The position numbers were made by a program, and so were the translations under genes. The notes below the pieces were generated by a model. It saw only the letters and a program-made list of their open reading frames with translations. It did not search any database and had not been told where the DNA came from. Source: Actinoallomurus spadix (GTDB taxonomy: Bacteria > Actinomycetota > Actinomycetes > Streptosporangiales > Streptosporangiaceae). Taken from it: a stretch of DNA of 64,000 nt. The stretch lies in assembly GCF_024055725.1 (NCBI RefSeq), contig NZ_JAMXMX010000032.1, positions 1 to 64,000 on the forward strand, written 5' to 3'. This document shows positions 46,262 to 55,060 of this stretch, in pieces (positions within the stretch are counted from its first letter, which is position 1; each line of letters begins with the position of its first letter).

Positions 46262-47035
46262 ATGGTCCTCCTTGGCCTGATAATTCCGGCAAGTCAGATT
46301 CCTGACCTGACGCGAGACTTCCTCGCTCTTAAGCGCCGGCACTTTCCCGGGCGGTTCAGCTACGGCCCTGCCCTCGACCACGCGCTGACCGAGGTCAAGG
46401 GCAGCGACATCCTTCAGATGACCCGCAAGAACTCACGCGATCGACGGCGTCAGGCGAGCTTGGTGCGGTATGCCATCCTCGACCTGATCGATGGCTATGG
46501 ATGCCGAGTGATCGGCCGGGTGTGGGTCAAGGAGAAGGGAAAATCACTCAAATCAGACGCTACCTACTGTTATGCCGTACAAGACATAGCCTGGCACTCC
46601 AGCGAGTTCCTTCTCGAGTATCGCTCGAAGGGCGTTATGATCGCGGACGGGCGGACTCCGGGGCTCAATGTCAAGGTCGCGCATTCGATCTTCACCCAGA
46701 AGTGGCGGACCGCCGGTGACCCCTATCCGCCGCTGCTGGAGGTCCCGCTGTTCTCGCACAGCGACAACCACGTCGGCCTGCAGATCGCGGACCTGGTCGC
46801 CTCCACGCTCGTCCTCCCGATGGCGGCCGCGGCCTATGGCGCTTCGCCCGGCTGCATCCACGCCTCCTCGCGCTACCCGGCGGTCCGGGCCGACCATGGC
46901 GAGGCGCTCCGCGACCTGCAGTACCGCTACCGCGACGAGACGGCCGCCGGCGCGGCGGTCTCGTCGTCAGCGATCCGGCCCGCGGCCGGCCCGGATCGCT
47001 GCTCTTCGGGCCGGGTGAGGGCGAGGAGCGGCTGA
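46262..47035 (+). CDS. DUF3800 domain protein, probably disrupted at its N-terminus
   Basis: 257 aa counted from ATG 46262. The body is a DUF3800 protein, an RNase H-like fold found in mobile and defence contexts: VLLGLIIPASQIPDLTRDF, then RRRQASLVRYAILDLID, and HSDNHVGLQIADLVASTL near the C-terminus. The N-terminal YLDESG motif, which carries a likely catalytic Asp, lies just upstream in the same frame but is cut off from any start by a 1-nt homopolymer change. The first half uses more A/T-rich codons than neighbours, suggesting transfer. It may be a pseudogene, a phase-variable gene or a sequencing error. Confidence 0.7.
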   Translation: MVLLGLIIPASQIPDLTRDFLALKRRHFPGRFSYGPALDHALTEVKGSDILQMTRKNSRDRRRQASLVRYAILDLIDGYGCRVIGRVWVKEKGKSLKSDATYCYAVQDIAWHSSEFLLEYRSKGVMIADGRTPGLNVKVAHSIFTQKWRTAGDPYPPLLEVPLFSHSDNHVGLQIADLVASTLVLPMAAAAYGASPGCIHASSRYPAVRADHGEALRDLQYRYRDETAAGAAVSSSAIRPAAGPDRCSSGRVRARSG

Positions 47036-47085
47036 TCCCCGAGCGGGCCGGGCCGCTGCGTCCGGACCTCGCGATCGGGTGACCT

Positions 47086-48411
47086 CTAATCCTGCCGCTC
47101 AACATCCGAGGCCGGGGTCCTGCCCGGCTGCGCCGACGGGCGCCGGTTGCCGTTCTGCGTCGTGCCATGCCCCAGAACGCCGTGGTCATAGGCGCTCTCG
47201 GCGTGTACGGCAAGGTCCAGGCCGAGCTGCTCGTCCTGGGCCGAGGCCCGAAAGCCCATCATCCGGTCGATCAGCTTCCCTATGCCGTAGGTCATGGTGA
47301 ACGCGTACGCGCCCACCGCGAGCACCGCCGTGACCTGCTTGAGCAGCTGGCCTCCTCCGCCACCGGAGAGCAGTCCGGCGGCACCCCCGGTCATCACCGC
47401 GGTGGCGAAGACCCCGATCAGCACGGTGCCGACCACGCCCGCGACCAGATGGACCCCGACGACGTCCAAGGAGTCGTCATAGCCGAGACGGAACTTCCAG
47501 CTCACCGCGTACGAACACAGCACACCGGCGGCCAGACCGATCATCAGCGCACCGAAGACGCCCACAGAGCCGCAGGACGGGGTGATGGCGACCAGACCGG
47601 CGACCGCACCGGAGGCGGCGCCGAGAGTGGTGGCGTGGCCGTCCCTGCGCTTCTCCACCGCCAGCCAGCCCAGCATGCCGGTGCAGCCCGCCGCCTGGGT
47701 GTTGACGAAGGCGGCTGCCGCGAGGCCGTTGGCGCCCATCGCCGAGCCCGCGTTGAATCCGAACCAGCCGAACCACAGCAGCCCCGCGCCGAGGAGCACC
47801 AGCGGCAGGTTGTGCGGGCGCATGGCCTCTTTCTTGAAGCCGATGCGCGGTCCGAGGAGCAACGCGAGCGCCAGCCCGGAGGTCCCGCAGTTCACTTCGA
47901 CCACGGTGCCCCCGGCGAAGTCCAGCGCGTGCAGCCGGGTGAGGATCCAGCCGCCGGGCGCGAAGACCCAGTGGGCCACCGGTACGTAGACCAGCAGTGT
48001 CCAGACGGCGACGAAGACCGCCCACGCGCCGAATTTGGCCCGATCGGCGATGGCCCCGCTGATCAGCGCGGCCGTGATGATGGCGAACGCCAGTTGGAAC
48101 GCGGCGAAGATCAGGGTCGGTATGTGCCCGGTGAGGCTTCTCGGCCCGATGCCGTGCATGCCGATGTACCGCAGGCCGCCGAGCAGCCCCCAGCCTCCCA
48201 AGTCGGGACCGAAGGCCAGCGTGTAGCCGGCGAGCAGCCAGACGATGGTCACCACGGCGATCGAGACGAAGCTCATCATCAGCATGTTGAGCACGCTCTT
48301 GGTCCGGACCATGCCGCCGTAGAACAGCGCCAGGCCCGGCGTCATCAGGAGAACGAGTGCGGTGCTGGTCAGCAGCCAGGCGGTGTCGCCGGCGTTGAAT
48401 CCGGTCGGCAT
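47086..48411 (-). CDS. amt: Ammonium transporter
   Basis: 441 aa with about eleven membrane helices. Amt signatures are MTPGLALFYGGMVRTKSVLN, the first pore His in YVPVAHWVFAPGGW, FAGGTVVEVNCGTSGLALAL, FGWFGFNAGSAMGANG, and the second pore His in VGVHLVAGVVGTVLIG. The soluble C-terminus (DEQLGLDLAVHAESAYDHG) is the usual PII contact region. No glnK follows, unlike the common amt-glnK-glnD order. A possible GlnR half-box lies about 90 bp upstream. Confidence 0.95.
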   Translation of the reverse strand: MPTGFNAGDTAWLLTSTALVLLMTPGLALFYGGMVRTKSVLNMLMMSFVSIAVVTIVWLLAGYTLAFGPDLGGWGLLGGLRYIGMHGIGPRSLTGHIPTLIFAAFQLAFAIITAALISGAIADRAKFGAWAVFVAVWTLLVYVPVAHWVFAPGGWILTRLHALDFAGGTVVEVNCGTSGLALALLLGPRIGFKKEAMRPHNLPLVLLGAGLLWFGWFGFNAGSAMGANGLAAAAFVNTQAAGCTGMLGWLAVEKRRDGHATTLGAASGAVAGLVAITPSCGSVGVFGALMIGLAAGVLCSYAVSWKFRLGYDDSLDVVGVHLVAGVVGTVLIGVFATAVMTGGAAGLLSGGGGGQLLKQVTAVLAVGAYAFTMTYGIGKLIDRMMGFRASAQDEQLGLDLAVHAESAYDHGVLGHGTTQNGNRRPSAQPGRTPASDVERQD

Positions 48412-48895
48412 GTCGGTATGTCGTCCTTCCCCTCGGCACGGCGATGCCGAGCAGCTTCGGGAAGGGTCGCCACCTCAGGTTTCCGGTCGCGTACAGGTGT
48501 GTTACCCGCATGTTTCGTGTTTCACGAAGATTGCGAAATGCTCACCGGAGGTTTCGCAGGGTGGCGGGCGCGATCGGTAGGCTTCCGGCAGCCCACCACC
48601 GGCTCCGGTCGTCGCCGCCCGAGTGCAACGGGCCGAGACATCCCGCACCGCCCTGGCGACGACGGCGCCGGCGACATCGAGCTTCCAGCTCCGCCCGCCG
48701 GGTGGGGCCGTCGACGACGACTGACGGACGGAGCCGGCGGACCTCCGGGCCGTGGCAGAGGGTCACAGCCTGACCGCACGTGGCCACCGCTCTTGCTCAA
48801 CAACGGACGTTCGACGACATTTGCCGAGGATCCGGTTCGACGGGGTGCATTCCGCCACACATCGCGATTAACGCAGAGGGTGGAGAGAACTGAAC
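48412..48895. other. 484-bp divergent gap between amt and a secreted-protein gene
   Basis: It holds the amt promoter, with regulatory motifs around 48501-48528, and on the right the promoter and GGAGAG ribosome binding site of the secreted protein. The middle (48540-48850) has only contradictory GC-rich frames and I see no gene there. Confidence 0.5.
48501..48528 (-). promoter_or_regulatory. Possible GlnR-type site and overlapping dyad upstream of amt
   Basis: On the minus strand GAAAC-N6-GTAAC (48501-48516) matches the central part of the actinomycete GlnR element, but the outer boxes do not match well. A palindrome TTCGTG-TTT-CACGAA (48514-48528) overlaps it. The distance to amt (90 bp) is right for nitrogen control. 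It is weak evidence. Confidence 0.35.
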
Positions 48896-51376
48896 ATGCG
48901 AAGATCCACATTATCGCGCGCGTTTCGGATGGGCTGCACGGCGATCGCCGGACTGCTCATCACCGGTACTTTCGTCGGAATCTCGGCCGCACCGGCGCCC
49001 GCGGCCGATTCGTCCGTCCTCCACAAGAGCGCGCAGAATGTGACCCATCCGGGCGCCGCTCATCCCGGCCACGGCGACGTGCTCAACTGGGTGGTCGACT
49101 ACACGGACAAGGGGTCCGCGGCGCCCGCGTCCGCGACCATCACCGACCCGATCAACGGCGCGCCGAGCGCCCAGACGTACGTCCCCGGCTCCCTCAAGGT
49201 TCCTCCGGGCTGGTCCCCGTCCTGGTCGACGGACGGCACCACCTTCCAGGGCAGTGACACCGGCGCGGCCACGACGGCCGTACGGGCCGGCAATCCCTCC
49301 GCGCGGCAGGGCGGCACGAACCTCTCGGCGGACCTGCTTCCGCCGCTGCAGTCCGTCGCGACCGCGACCGGCGGAGACGGCTACACACCGATCCTCTACC
49401 GGGCGGGCGGCAAGGTGGAGGCCTGGAACCTCTTCCACCATTCCACCGCCCCCGCGGCCGTGGTCGTCTGCACGGACCTGAACACCGGGCAGGCGTGCGC
49501 GGGCGGGCCGTGGCCCAAACCCATCAACGCCGCGCCCGGGCCGCTCGGCAGTGGCGCCACGTCGGACCTGGCGACCGCGTCGATGGAACGAATCATCCGC
49601 GACCCGGACCACGCCAACCTCGTGTACTACCCGGCGTTCGCGTCGGCCACGGTCGGCGTCGCCTGCCTCGACCTGCAGGCGCGGGCCAACTGCGGATACT
49701 GGCCCCTCATCGACCGGGGCGGTTCACCGTCGAGCGTGAACAACATCGGCGGCCTGGTCGAGCACGACGGCGACCTGTACGGCATCGCCTCGACCGGTCA
49801 GGTGCTGTGCCTGGTGATCGCCTCGCATCAGCCGTGCGCCGGCCAGCCGTACGCCGCGATCGTCCCCCCGAACGGCGACCGGCCCGCCACCCCGAGGAGC
49901 GACTACCTCGGCTGGATGGTCACCGCGAACGGCAAGGTCTTCGCGTCGTCGTCACCGCTCGACTCCTCGGCCGGCCAGCGCCCGCCCGCGATCGGCTGCT
50001 TCGACCCGGGCACGAAGGCCGCGTGCGACGGCTGGACCACGCCGCACGTCGTCGGCTCCGCCGGTTCGTACTCCTACAACGCCTATGTCGGATACGACAC
50101 CGGAGCTCACGCCGACCGCGTGTGCGCCACCGTCACCAGCCCGGCGATGAAGTCCACGTGCTTCGACTTCGGCGGTACGGCGGTCACCGCGCCCACGGAG
50201 TTCGACGGGCTGTCCAGCGGCGCGCAGGCGTTCAGCCCGGAGACGATCACGACGTCGGATGGGCATCTGCGCAGCTACTTCGGTATCTGGGGCGGCTCGG
50301 TGGCGGGCGCGACGGTCTGCCACGACTGGACCGCCGGCGCGGCATGCGCCGGATTCCCGCTTCCGGCGACGCACCCCACCGTCAACGGCGGGGCGACGCG
50401 GGACTACGGCTACGCCTACGACACCACCAGCGGCTGCCTGTTCGGCCTCGGTGACGCCGGCGTGCTGTTCTCCGTCGACCCGGACACCGCCAGGACGCCG
50501 TGCCTGCACAGCGGCGCGAGCGTGACGATGAAACCGTCGGCGTACTACTGCGACGGCGGCACCGGGCACGTGCAGGGTTACCAGAACGCCCGCCTGGAGA
50601 ACATCGACGTGGCCGATGTCGACCTGGCCGCCTCCACGGCCACGGTGACCGACAACGGGACGACGATCGCGAATCCGTCGTTCGGCGCGGACGGATCGCT
50701 CGACCTGTCCGGCATCTCCGCCTCGGCCCATCCGTCCATCAACGTCACCACCCATCTGGTGCTGAGGAACGGGAGCGACTTCACCGGAACGAACCATCCC
50801 GCGCTGGTGGTCGCCTTCCACGGCGACGCGCCGCAGGTCTGCTTCCAGACCAAGGTCACCGACACCTGCACGGTCACCGGCGTGTCGAACACCGCCACCG
50901 GTTCGGACAGCACCGGGGATCTCCGGTCCAACACCGTCGACCTCTGGATCACGCCGGGCTCGGCCTGCATGCCCCACGTCAGCGTGAACAAGGAGATCTG
51001 CTCATCGACGACGGCGAGCAAGTGCGGCCCGTGCGGCTGCGGCCCGTGGGTCAAACAGACACCGGGCGGCCTGCTCGGGCTGCTGGGTACGGCCTACTGG
51101 CGGATCACCGTGACCGACACCGGCCCGCTGGACGCCGCGAAGGTCACGCTCGACGACCCGAAGGAGTCGTCGTGTGAGGCGGCGGCAGGGGAGTTCACCC
51201 TGGCGGCAGGGGAGACGAAGCGGTTCTACTGCTCGACGTTCCTGCTGGTCCTGCCGCTGAAGAACACCGTCACAGCGTCGTACGTCCCGGCGGGCGCACC
51301 CGCGGACTTCCCGCGGACGACCACCGACCCGTCGTCCGCGATCGCCTGCGGCGTGCTCTGCATCCTCAAGGACTGA
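48896..51376 (+). CDS. Large secreted protein with seven Cys-pair units and DUF11-like C-terminus
   Basis: 826 aa. The signal peptide covers residues 1-37 (cut after APAA). Residues 40-130 are a DUF11-like beta domain (VLNWVVDYTDKG). Residues 160-540 contain seven Cys pairs: 192/201, 257/266, 305/314, 368/377 and 475/484 with exactly eight residues between, plus 410/422 and 514/536. Most follow C-x-D...C-x-G-x-P. Mean spacing near 55 residues suggests a seven-bladed propeller held by disulfides. Residues about 690-826 form a second DUF11-like domain with CGPCGCGPW. There is no sortase or membrane anchor, so it is probably released. The function is unknown. Confidence 0.75.
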   Translation: MRRSTLSRAFRMGCTAIAGLLITGTFVGISAAPAPAADSSVLHKSAQNVTHPGAAHPGHGDVLNWVVDYTDKGSAAPASATITDPINGAPSAQTYVPGSLKVPPGWSPSWSTDGTTFQGSDTGAATTAVRAGNPSARQGGTNLSADLLPPLQSVATATGGDGYTPILYRAGGKVEAWNLFHHSTAPAAVVVCTDLNTGQACAGGPWPKPINAAPGPLGSGATSDLATASMERIIRDPDHANLVYYPAFASATVGVACLDLQARANCGYWPLIDRGGSPSSVNNIGGLVEHDGDLYGIASTGQVLCLVIASHQPCAGQPYAAIVPPNGDRPATPRSDYLGWMVTANGKVFASSSPLDSSAGQRPPAIGCFDPGTKAACDGWTTPHVVGSAGSYSYNAYVGYDTGAHADRVCATVTSPAMKSTCFDFGGTAVTAPTEFDGLSSGAQAFSPETITTSDGHLRSYFGIWGGSVAGATVCHDWTAGAACAGFPLPATHPTVNGGATRDYGYAYDTTSGCLFGLGDAGVLFSVDPDTARTPCLHSGASVTMKPSAYYCDGGTGHVQGYQNARLENIDVADVDLAASTATVTDNGTTIANPSFGADGSLDLSGISASAHPSINVTTHLVLRNGSDFTGTNHPALVVAFHGDAPQVCFQTKVTDTCTVTGVSNTATGSDSTGDLRSNTVDLWITPGSACMPHVSVNKEICSSTTASKCGPCGCGPWVKQTPGGLLGLLGTAYWRITVTDTGPLDAAKVTLDDPKESSCEAAAGEFTLAAGETKRFYCSTFLLVLPLKNTVTASYVPAGAPADFPRTTTDPSSAIACGVLCILKD

Positions 51377-51389
51377 CCGGTTTTGAACC

Positions 51390-51422
51390 GATGGCGGCCC
51401 GCAGGAGCGGCGGGCCGCCATC
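51390..51422. terminator. Bidirectional terminator between convergent genes
   Basis: GATGGCGGCCCGC (51390-51402) pairs perfectly with GCGGGCCGCCATC (51410-51422), a 13-bp stem with a 7-nt loop, right after the secreted-protein gene. Its right arm overlaps the stop codon of the minus-strand gene. Confidence 0.75.
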
Positions 51423-51987
51423 AGTAGCCGGGGTTCGCACCGCCGCTCGCCACGATCAGCCGGTACAAAGTTTCGGTCCCGAAAGGCAGCCTGGGCGTGG
51501 CGACGTCGATCCAGCCGTTGCCCAGCACGTCGATTCCGGCGTCCCACCACCACCAGCTCCGGTCGCCGCCGCCCTCTTCCTCGCTCGGGTCGAAATGGAA
51601 GAGCCAGTCCGAAAGGCTCCAGGACGCCTCGTCCGTGTCGTCCGCCTTGTCGGGGGTGGCCTCTTCTGCCGGAGTCGCCGCCTGCCAGAGCTGCAGCCAG
51701 GCGGCGGCCCGGGCGGCGGGATCGAAGATCGGCTCCAGGGCGGGTGGCTCGACCTCCGTCACGAACCGTTCGACGAACCAGGAAGGAAGGATCTTCGGCC
51801 ACTCTTCGTCCGCCGGCCATGAGTCCACCCGCTCGATGACGCTGCCGAGTACCTCGCGCGCACGGGCGATCACGGCCTCCGGGTCGGTCGCCGTGAAGAA
51901 CACTCGTACGAGGAACAGGCCTTCCTCGTCGTCATCCTCGGTGGGGCCGAGCCGGATACGCCGTAGCTCGCCGTCGGAAATCTTCAT
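51421..51987 (-). CDS. Acidic hypothetical protein with Trp-rich motif
   Basis: 188 aa; family not recognised. It is cytoplasmic by appearance, strongly acidic (DDDEEG, DPSEEEGGGD), with a beta-alpha start (LFLVRVFFTATDPEAVIARAREVLG) and a striking WWWWDAGIDVLGNGWIDV segment near the C-terminus. Size and acidity resemble immunity or barnase-inhibitor-like proteins, but that is only an impression. The ATG at 51987 follows AAGGG closely; the frame is open far upstream without conserved content. It is convergent with the large secreted protein gene. Confidence 0.65.
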   Translation of the reverse strand: MKISDGELRRIRLGPTEDDDEEGLFLVRVFFTATDPEAVIARAREVLGSVIERVDSWPADEEWPKILPSWFVERFVTEVEPPALEPIFDPAARAAAWLQLWQAATPAEEATPDKADDTDEASWSLSDWLFHFDPSEEEGGGDRSWWWWDAGIDVLGNGWIDVATPRLPFGTETLYRLIVASGGANPGY

Positions 51988-52031
51988 CCCTTGCAGTTTG
52001 CATGATTTCGGTCGCTTCCGGGGCCTTTCGG

Positions 52032-52772
52032 TCAGCCGATGGCGGCGATGACGCGCTGGATGCGGGCCGCGCTCGTGACAGCGCGGACGCTCTCCGGCGG
52101 GTACAGCGCGCCGCCCATGTGGATACCCGGCCGGGTGAAGCGAGACGGGGACGGCAGCGCCTCCGAGGCGGTGAAGTGCAGTTCCTCCACGCCGGTCTGC
52201 TGGACGACGCGCGCGGCGGTGCGTTCGTTGATGCCGCCGGCCGGCAGGATGACGATCCGTCCGGCGGCCTTCTCGACGAGGTGCGCGATCAGGTCGGAGC
52301 CCTCCAGGGCCGAGGGTGCCGCGCCGGAGGTGAGCAGCCGGTCGACACCGAGACCGACGACGTCCTCGAACGCCGCCTCTGGGTCGCGGGTGACGTCGAA
52401 CGCCCGGTGGAAGGTGACGCTGAGCGGGCGGGCGGCCTCGACGAGCCGTCCGCACAGTTCGGTGTCGATGTCCGCGTCCGGGGTCAGGGCGCCGATGACG
52501 ACGCCGTCGACCCCGGCGGCCTTGACCGCCTCGATGTCACGCAGCATCGCCGCGGCCTCGGCCGGGCCGTACACGAAGTCCCCGCCGCGCGGGCGGATGA
52601 TCACATGGACCTTGATCCGGCCGGCCGCGGCGGCGACGGCCTGTTCGACCATTCCGATGCTCGGCGTGATCCCGCCCTCCAGCAGGGCGGCACAGAGCTC
52701 GACCCGGTCCGCGCCGGCCTCCGCCGCGGCGGCGACGCCGTCGGCCGACTCCAGGCAGATCTCATAACGCAC
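52032..52772 (-). CDS. cutC: CutC-family protein (copper homeostasis)
   Basis: 246 aa with a GTG start after GGAAGGA. It is a TIM barrel, with CutC signatures EICLESADGVAAAAEAGADR, VELCAALLEGGITPS, VHVIIRPRGGDFVY, FHRAFDVTRDPEAAFEDV, LLTSGAAPSALEG and ILPAGGINERTA. CutC was linked to copper tolerance in E. coli, but its biochemical role is unsettled. It is encoded alone here, divergent from a HAD gene. Confidence 0.92.
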   Translation of the reverse strand: MRYEICLESADGVAAAAEAGADRVELCAALLEGGITPSIGMVEQAVAAAAGRIKVHVIIRPRGGDFVYGPAEAAAMLRDIEAVKAAGVDGVVIGALTPDADIDTELCGRLVEAARPLSVTFHRAFDVTRDPEAAFEDVVGLGVDRLLTSGAAPSALEGSDLIAHLVEKAAGRIVILPAGGINERTAARVVQQTGVEELHFTASEALPSPSRFTRPGIHMGGALYPPESVRAVTSAARIQRVIAAIG

Positions 52773-52980
52773 GCTTCGGTTCCTTCCGCGGGGAAGTGGA
52801 TCAGGGGACTTCAGTCGGTCTGGGCGACCACACCGGCCAGCCCGCAGGCAATCCTCGGCGCTGATGAAGCCCGCGGGGACCGGGCTCCTCGAACCGGCCG
52901 AAGAGTACCGGCCCTGCCCAGCGGAGCCGGGGCCCGATTCGGTCAGCCGTCTGTGGCGGTGGAGCCGGTCTCCGTGTCGT

Positions 52981-52998
52981 AGAACCGCGTTCGGTTCT
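52981..52998. promoter_or_regulatory. Inverted repeat upstream of the HAD hydrolase gene
   Basis: AGAACCG (52981-52987) and CGGTTCT (52992-52998) are perfect arms around CGTT. A -10-like TACGAT (53014-53019) ends 7 nt before the GTG start at 53027, so the dyad would overlap the -35 region of a leaderless promoter. Operator or terminator function cannot be decided by eye. Confidence 0.4.
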
Positions 52999-53026
52999 TG
53001 TGGGGTGGTGGCTTACGATCGGCTGC

Positions 53027-53671
53027 GTGACGGTTCGCGGGCTCATCACCGACTGGGGCGGCGTGCTCACCACGCCGCTGAAAGAGACGATCACAGCGTG
53101 GATCGAGGCGGACGACATCGATCCCGACGCGTACAAGCTCGTGATGAGGGAGTGGGTCGACCAGGCGTACGCCGGTGACGGCGCGGTCAACCCGATCCAC
53201 GGGCTGGAGGACGGGTCGCTGAGTCCCGCGGAGTTCGAGCGGCTGCTGGCCGAGCGGCTGCGTACCCGGACCGGCACGCCGGTGCCCGCCGACGGGCTGC
53301 TGACGCGGATGTTCCTCGCGTTCGAGCCGGTCGAGCCGATGTACGACGCGCTGCGCCGGGTGAAGTCCGCCGGCGTCCGTACCTGCCTGCTGTCCAACTC
53401 CTGGGGCAACACCTACCCGCGTGAGCTGTTCGCGGAGATGTTCGACGCGGTCGTGATCTCGTCGGAGGTGCGGCTACGCAAGCCGGACCCGGCGATCTTC
53501 CATCACGCGCTGGAGCTGATCGGCCTGTCGCCGGAGGAGTGCGCGTTCATCGACGACATCGAGCACAACGTCCGCGCGGCGGAAGAGCTCGGCATCACGG
53601 GCGTTCACTACGTCGATGCCACGAGCACGGTCGCCCGGCTCGAGGGACTGCTGGGCATCTCGCTCAGTTGA
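53027..53671 (+). CDS. HAD-family hydrolase
   Basis: 214 aa with GTG start. Motif I is LITDWGGVLTTP with both catalytic Asp/Gly positions intact, motif II LLSNSWGN, motif III Lys in RLRKPDPAIF, motif IV AFIDDIEHNVRAA. The helical cap lies at residues 18-90. It resembles HAD-IA hydrolases annotated as epoxide-hydrolase N-terminal-like phosphatases. The substrate is unknown. It is probably a leaderless transcript (see the dyad upstream). Confidence 0.88.
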   Translation: MTVRGLITDWGGVLTTPLKETITAWIEADDIDPDAYKLVMREWVDQAYAGDGAVNPIHGLEDGSLSPAEFERLLAERLRTRTGTPVPADGLLTRMFLAFEPVEPMYDALRRVKSAGVRTCLLSNSWGNTYPRELFAEMFDAVVISSEVRLRKPDPAIFHHALELIGLSPEECAFIDDIEHNVRAAEELGITGVHYVDATSTVARLEGLLGISLS

Positions 53672-53741
53672 GACCCGGAACGGGGTGTCGCCGGGATACG
53701 GCGCGCATTCGTGGCCTCCTGCTGGCACACTCTGCAGCAAC

Positions 53742-54248
53742 ATGCGCGTGTATCTTCCGTCAACACTGAACGGCCTCGCCCGGATCCTCGACGATCGGGA
53801 GCTCGGGCCGGTGCCGCTGACCGCCTACGCCGTTACGCCGGCGCTGCGCGAGTGGTACGCCTCCGCGGACCTCGAGGAGCTCGAGTACGCCGCGATGTCG
53901 GACGCCGCGAAGGCGTCCCTCCGGCTGCTGGCCGACGATCCGGAGGCGCCGTCCCGCCGGGTCGTCATCGCCGCGGAGATTCCCGACAAGGCCGTGACCT
54001 TCGCCGTCGGTGACCTCGTCGACGCCGACGACCGGGCCGTCGTGCGGATCTCCGAGCCGGTTCCCTTCGGCCGGATCGTGTCCGGGCACATCGACGACGC
54101 CGAGGCCGAGCCGGACGTCCGCGCGGCGCGCGCCGCGATCGAGGCCGCCGACGCGGGCGACGACGACGCGCGGTTCACCGTCGACGGCGCCGCCGGGCAC
54201 GACCTCATGTGGTACGCCACCCAGGAGCTGCGGCACCTGTTCCCATGA
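53742..54248 (+). CDS. DUF6912 family protein
   Basis: 168 aa. It begins MRVYLPSTLNGLARIL and continues PLTAYAVTPALREWYAS and DLEELEYAAMSDAAKASLRLL, a pattern I recall as the actinobacterial DUF6912 family. The C-terminus is acidic and ends MWYATQELRHLF. There is no signal peptide or membrane segment. Function is unknown. It precedes a HAD gene by 41 bp on the same strand, so the two may be cotranscribed. Confidence 0.8.
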   Translation: MRVYLPSTLNGLARILDDRELGPVPLTAYAVTPALREWYASADLEELEYAAMSDAAKASLRLLADDPEAPSRRVVIAAEIPDKAVTFAVGDLVDADDRAVVRISEPVPFGRIVSGHIDDAEAEPDVRAARAAIEAADAGDDDARFTVDGAAGHDLMWYATQELRHLFP

Positions 54249-54289
54249 CGTTTCGGCCGGCGGGTGTCCTGGCTTATGCTCGATTGGCT

Positions 54290-54925
54290 ATGGCGCACAT
54301 CGTCTGGGACTGGAACGGCACGCTCTTCAACGATCTCGACGCGATCGTGGACGCGACGAATGAGATCTTCGCGTCGTACGGCCTGCCGATCGTGGATCTG
54401 GCGGGGTTCCGCTCGGTGTACACGCGCCCCATCTGGGCCTGTTACGAGCGCATGCTGGGGCGCGCGCTGGAGGACGGGGAGTGGGAGCGGCTCGACGCGG
54501 CGTTCCACAACTCCTACCACCGGCTGATGGAGCGGTGCCGGCTCGCGGCGGACGCCCGGCACGCGATCGACTCGCTGGCCGGCGCCGGGCACAGCCAGTC
54601 CCTGCTGTCGATGTGGCATCACGACCGGCTGACCGTCGCGGTGCGCGAGCACGGGATCGGTGAGATCTTCCGCCGGGTCGACGGCCTGCGGCCGGAGGAG
54701 GCCGGCGGGTCGAAGGCGGAGTTCATGGTCCGGCACCTGACCCGGCTCGGGGTCGACCCGTCGGAGGTCATCGCGATCGGGGACAGCGTGGACGACGCCG
54801 TCGCCGCCCGGCACGCGGGGGCGCGCGCGATCCTGTACGCCGGGGGGATGCAGGGGCGGGCCGAACTGGACCGGTTCGGGGTTCCCGTGGTGGAGCGGCT
54901 GACCGAGGTCTCCGCGTACATCTGA
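54290..54925 (+). CDS. HAD-family hydrolase, phosphoglycolate-phosphatase-like
   Basis: 211 aa. Motif I is IVWDWNGTLFND with nucleophile Asp and acid/base position Asn-Gly typical of DxNGT variants, motif II LLSMWHHDRL, motif III Lys in GGSKAEFMV, and motif IV VIAIGDSVDDAVAARHAG. The helical cap lies at about residues 16-85. The ATG at 54290 directly starts the core; upstream in-frame codons are not conserved. The substrate is unknown. Confidence 0.88.
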   Translation: MAHIVWDWNGTLFNDLDAIVDATNEIFASYGLPIVDLAGFRSVYTRPIWACYERMLGRALEDGEWERLDAAFHNSYHRLMERCRLAADARHAIDSLAGAGHSQSLLSMWHHDRLTVAVREHGIGEIFRRVDGLRPEEAGGSKAEFMVRHLTRLGVDPSEVIAIGDSVDDAVAARHAGARAILYAGGMQGRAELDRFGVPVVERLTEVSAYI

Positions 54926-55060
54926 CCTGCGTAATGAGCGTTTTGTCGGGTCGGCCGTGACGTGCGAGGATGCGGAGTGCGGTCCTCACGAGGGGCCGTG
55001 CCCACGATCCTCACCCGGATCATTCTGACGACGCTGTCACGAACTGCGGGGAGCTGCCTC

